Shown here: one piece after another, positions 63,251 through 64,000 of the stretch
Layout of the letters: each line of letters opens with the position of its first letter
How positions within the stretch are numbered: the first letter of the stretch is position 1
Origin: Numida meleagris
Taxonomy: Eukaryota > Chordata > Aves > Galliformes > Numididae
NCBI RefSeq assembly: GCF_002078875.1
Contig: NC_034420.1
Location: 3,905,814-3,969,813 of the forward strand
Direction: 5' to 3'
Length of the DNA: 64,000 nucleotides
Position numbers and translations under genes: made by a program
Notes under the pieces: generated by a model
Seen by the model: the letters and a program-made list of their open reading frames with translations, nothing else
What the model was told of the DNA's origin: nothing
Database searches by the model: none

Positions 63251-63529
63251 AGCCCATTCTCTGGAGATTCCCAGTGTGTTTTTTCAGAGCTGATGTTTCC
63301 ATGTGCAGGAGAACATAAGCAATACAGAGACTTGCCCAGCACTTGATTTAAGTACTTAGAATCTTCATAATCCTTGGGAATCCTTCATGCTGTTGTGTAG
63401 TGTTGCACCCACAGCATGTGCATGTGTACCAGCACAGGGTGAATACTGCATTAGGGAAAAATGTGAGTATGGGAAGTATTAATTTTGTAATCCAGTTCTC
63501 TATTAACTCACTGTGTTTTGCCCTTCCAG

Positions 63530-63654
63530 AGCCGGTAGATATCAGTGTTCTGTCCAAGTGTAACCCCTGCCTCTCCAATCCATGTAAGAACAATGGGACA
63601 TGCAGCAATGATCCAGTGGAGTTTTATCAGTGCACCTGCCCTTTTGGCTTCAAG
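63530..63654 (+). CDS. SLIT3: SLIT3 exon: first EGF-like repeat
   Basis: This 125-base exon enters in phase 1 (G+AG, Glu) and ends in phase 0 with AAG before gtatga. The peptide is [40 protein letters not shown] and K. Five of the six EGF cysteines are present (NPC, NPC, GTC, YQC, CTC); the sixth would come from the next exon, as in the family (KGKDC). NGT is a possible N-glycosylation sequon. EGF repeats follow D4 in all Slits, and the proteolytic site lies several EGFs further on. KEPVD at the junction replaces the usual KGPVD. Confidence 0.96.
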
Positions 63655-64000
63655 GTATGACTACAAATGAACTACATGAAAAGCAATAAAATATTCTTCA
63701 TCCTTTCTGCTTTCTAATTGTTGTAGCATGAGAAGTCAATTTTACAGGCAACTGAGTTCAACAGATGCTTTACTCAAACAGATTGCATGTGACCTTTCAA
63801 CTGTTCTCCAAATTTTTATCCTGTGTAATAGGAAAGGCATTTCTTTCTCCTTGTGCAATAGAGCAATATGCTCTAGCTGACCTTGCTTTGAGCACGACTA
63901 GATGATCTCCAGAGGTTCCTTCCAACCTTGGGCATTCTCTGGTTCTGTGATGTAGACATCCATATGAAATGACCAGTTTATTTTATCTTCCTTTTCATTT
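63655..64000 (+). other. SLIT3: SLIT3 intron (3' part beyond window)
   Basis: The donor is gtatga, a slightly weak form. The visible 346 bases contain the only sense-oriented CR1 tail of the window and nothing else recognisable. Confidence 0.9.
63868..63950 (+). mobile_element. CR1 LINE 3'-tail fragment (sense)
   Basis: The + strand reads ctgaccttgctttgagcacg, actagatgatctccagaggt, tccttccaaccttgggcatt and ctctggttctgtgatg. This is the CR1 3' end in forward order, including the decayed terminal attctgtgat repeats, so it lies on the + strand and is truncated to about 80 bases. Confidence 0.88.

Larger units (their letters stand above)
58674..63529 (+). other. SLIT3: SLIT3 intron
   Basis: This 4.9-kb intron has donor gtaggt and acceptor ttttgcccttccag. 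It contains a GC-rich antisense CR1 at 59432-59890, a strong short hairpin at 60763-60805 and a small TA repeat at 63239-63250. An AATAAA hexamer lies at 58974-58979, about 300 bases after the exon. Confidence 0.94.
1..64000 (+). other. SLIT3: SLIT3 gene body, internal segment (partial at both ends)
   Basis: Fourteen exons on the + strand join into one open frame that reads as the middle of a Slit protein: end of LRR domain D2, all of D3, all of D4, and the start of EGF1. Slit proteins are secreted ligands of Robo receptors in axon guidance and in vessel and kidney development. SLIT3 rather than SLIT2 is indicated by peptides such as [40 protein letters not shown]-type D4 residues ([10 protein letters not shown]) and [14 protein letters not shown], and by the miR-218-2-type hairpin. 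All introns begin GT and end AG. The encoded part is about 564 residues of a protein that is usually about 1,520. Signal peptide, D1, the cleavage region, laminin-G and C-terminal knot lie outside. By family knowledge these would be about exons 13-26 of 36; that numbering is approximate. Confidence 0.97.

Noticed and set aside
5135..63654. Identity as SLIT2 or SLIT1 rather than SLIT3
   Set aside because: Most exons carry residues that match SLIT3 against SLIT2 as I remember them (for example [28 protein letters not shown]), and the hairpin is closer to mir-218-2 in the mature 3p core. SLIT1 lacks a miR-218 host intron.
1..64000. Prokaryotic-style systems: operons, CRISPR arrays, insertion sequences, tRNA or rRNA genes
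   Set aside because: The window is intron-rich vertebrate DNA with avian retrotransposons; no regularly spaced repeats, cloverleaf with B-box, or rRNA segment was seen.

Overview
The window is vertebrate genomic DNA, almost certainly from a bird and probably a galliform such as chicken or a close relative. It holds several CR1 retrotransposon tails of avian type and a mariner remnant resembling the chicken Galluhop family. It is a single-gene window: the central part of SLIT3 on the + strand, with neither end of the gene present. Fourteen exons can be placed by reading frame, canonical GT/AG junctions and recognisable SLIT3 peptide. Together they give 1,693 coding bases (about 564 residues) without a stop or frameshift. 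SLIT3 is favoured over SLIT2 by residues in most exons and by a miR-218-2-type hairpin in the intron after the second LRRCT exon.

Layout: 1-5134 is intron. Exons at 5135-5278 and 8283-8446 finish the second leucine-rich-repeat domain (D2, the Robo-binding domain in the family). The 12.6-kb intron 8447-21094 carries the miRNA at about 16.63-16.70 kb. Exons at 21095, 22128, 26641, 29761 and 34924 encode D3 from its N-cap to its C-cap. Exons at 37274, 46141, 47398, 47650, 53880 and 58510 encode D4. The exon at 63530-63654 starts the EGF series. More than 97% of the window is intronic: seven CR1 fragments (six antisense to the gene), one short mariner derivative, simple repeats and unclassified AT-rich sequence.

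How the parts work together: the protein part is an extracellular guidance ligand built from LRR domains, each with cysteine-rich caps, followed by EGF modules. The intronic miR-218 would be co-transcribed with the gene; in the family it can target Robo receptors, giving a ligand-host/receptor-repressor arrangement. Nearly all LRR exons begin and end in phase 2, and all three LRRCT exons are exactly 164 bases, so the exon structure records duplication of a module.

I found no prokaryotic feature, CRISPR array, tRNA, second protein-coding gene or clearly new system. The less ordinary observations are a CR1-borne decoy splice acceptor next to the exon at 26641, an in-frame hydrophobic read-through tail with a nearby AATAAA after the D4 C-cap, a mosaic miR-218 3p arm and an isolated strong hairpin near 60.78 kb. 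Family comparisons are from memory, so exon numbering against human SLIT3 is approximate.
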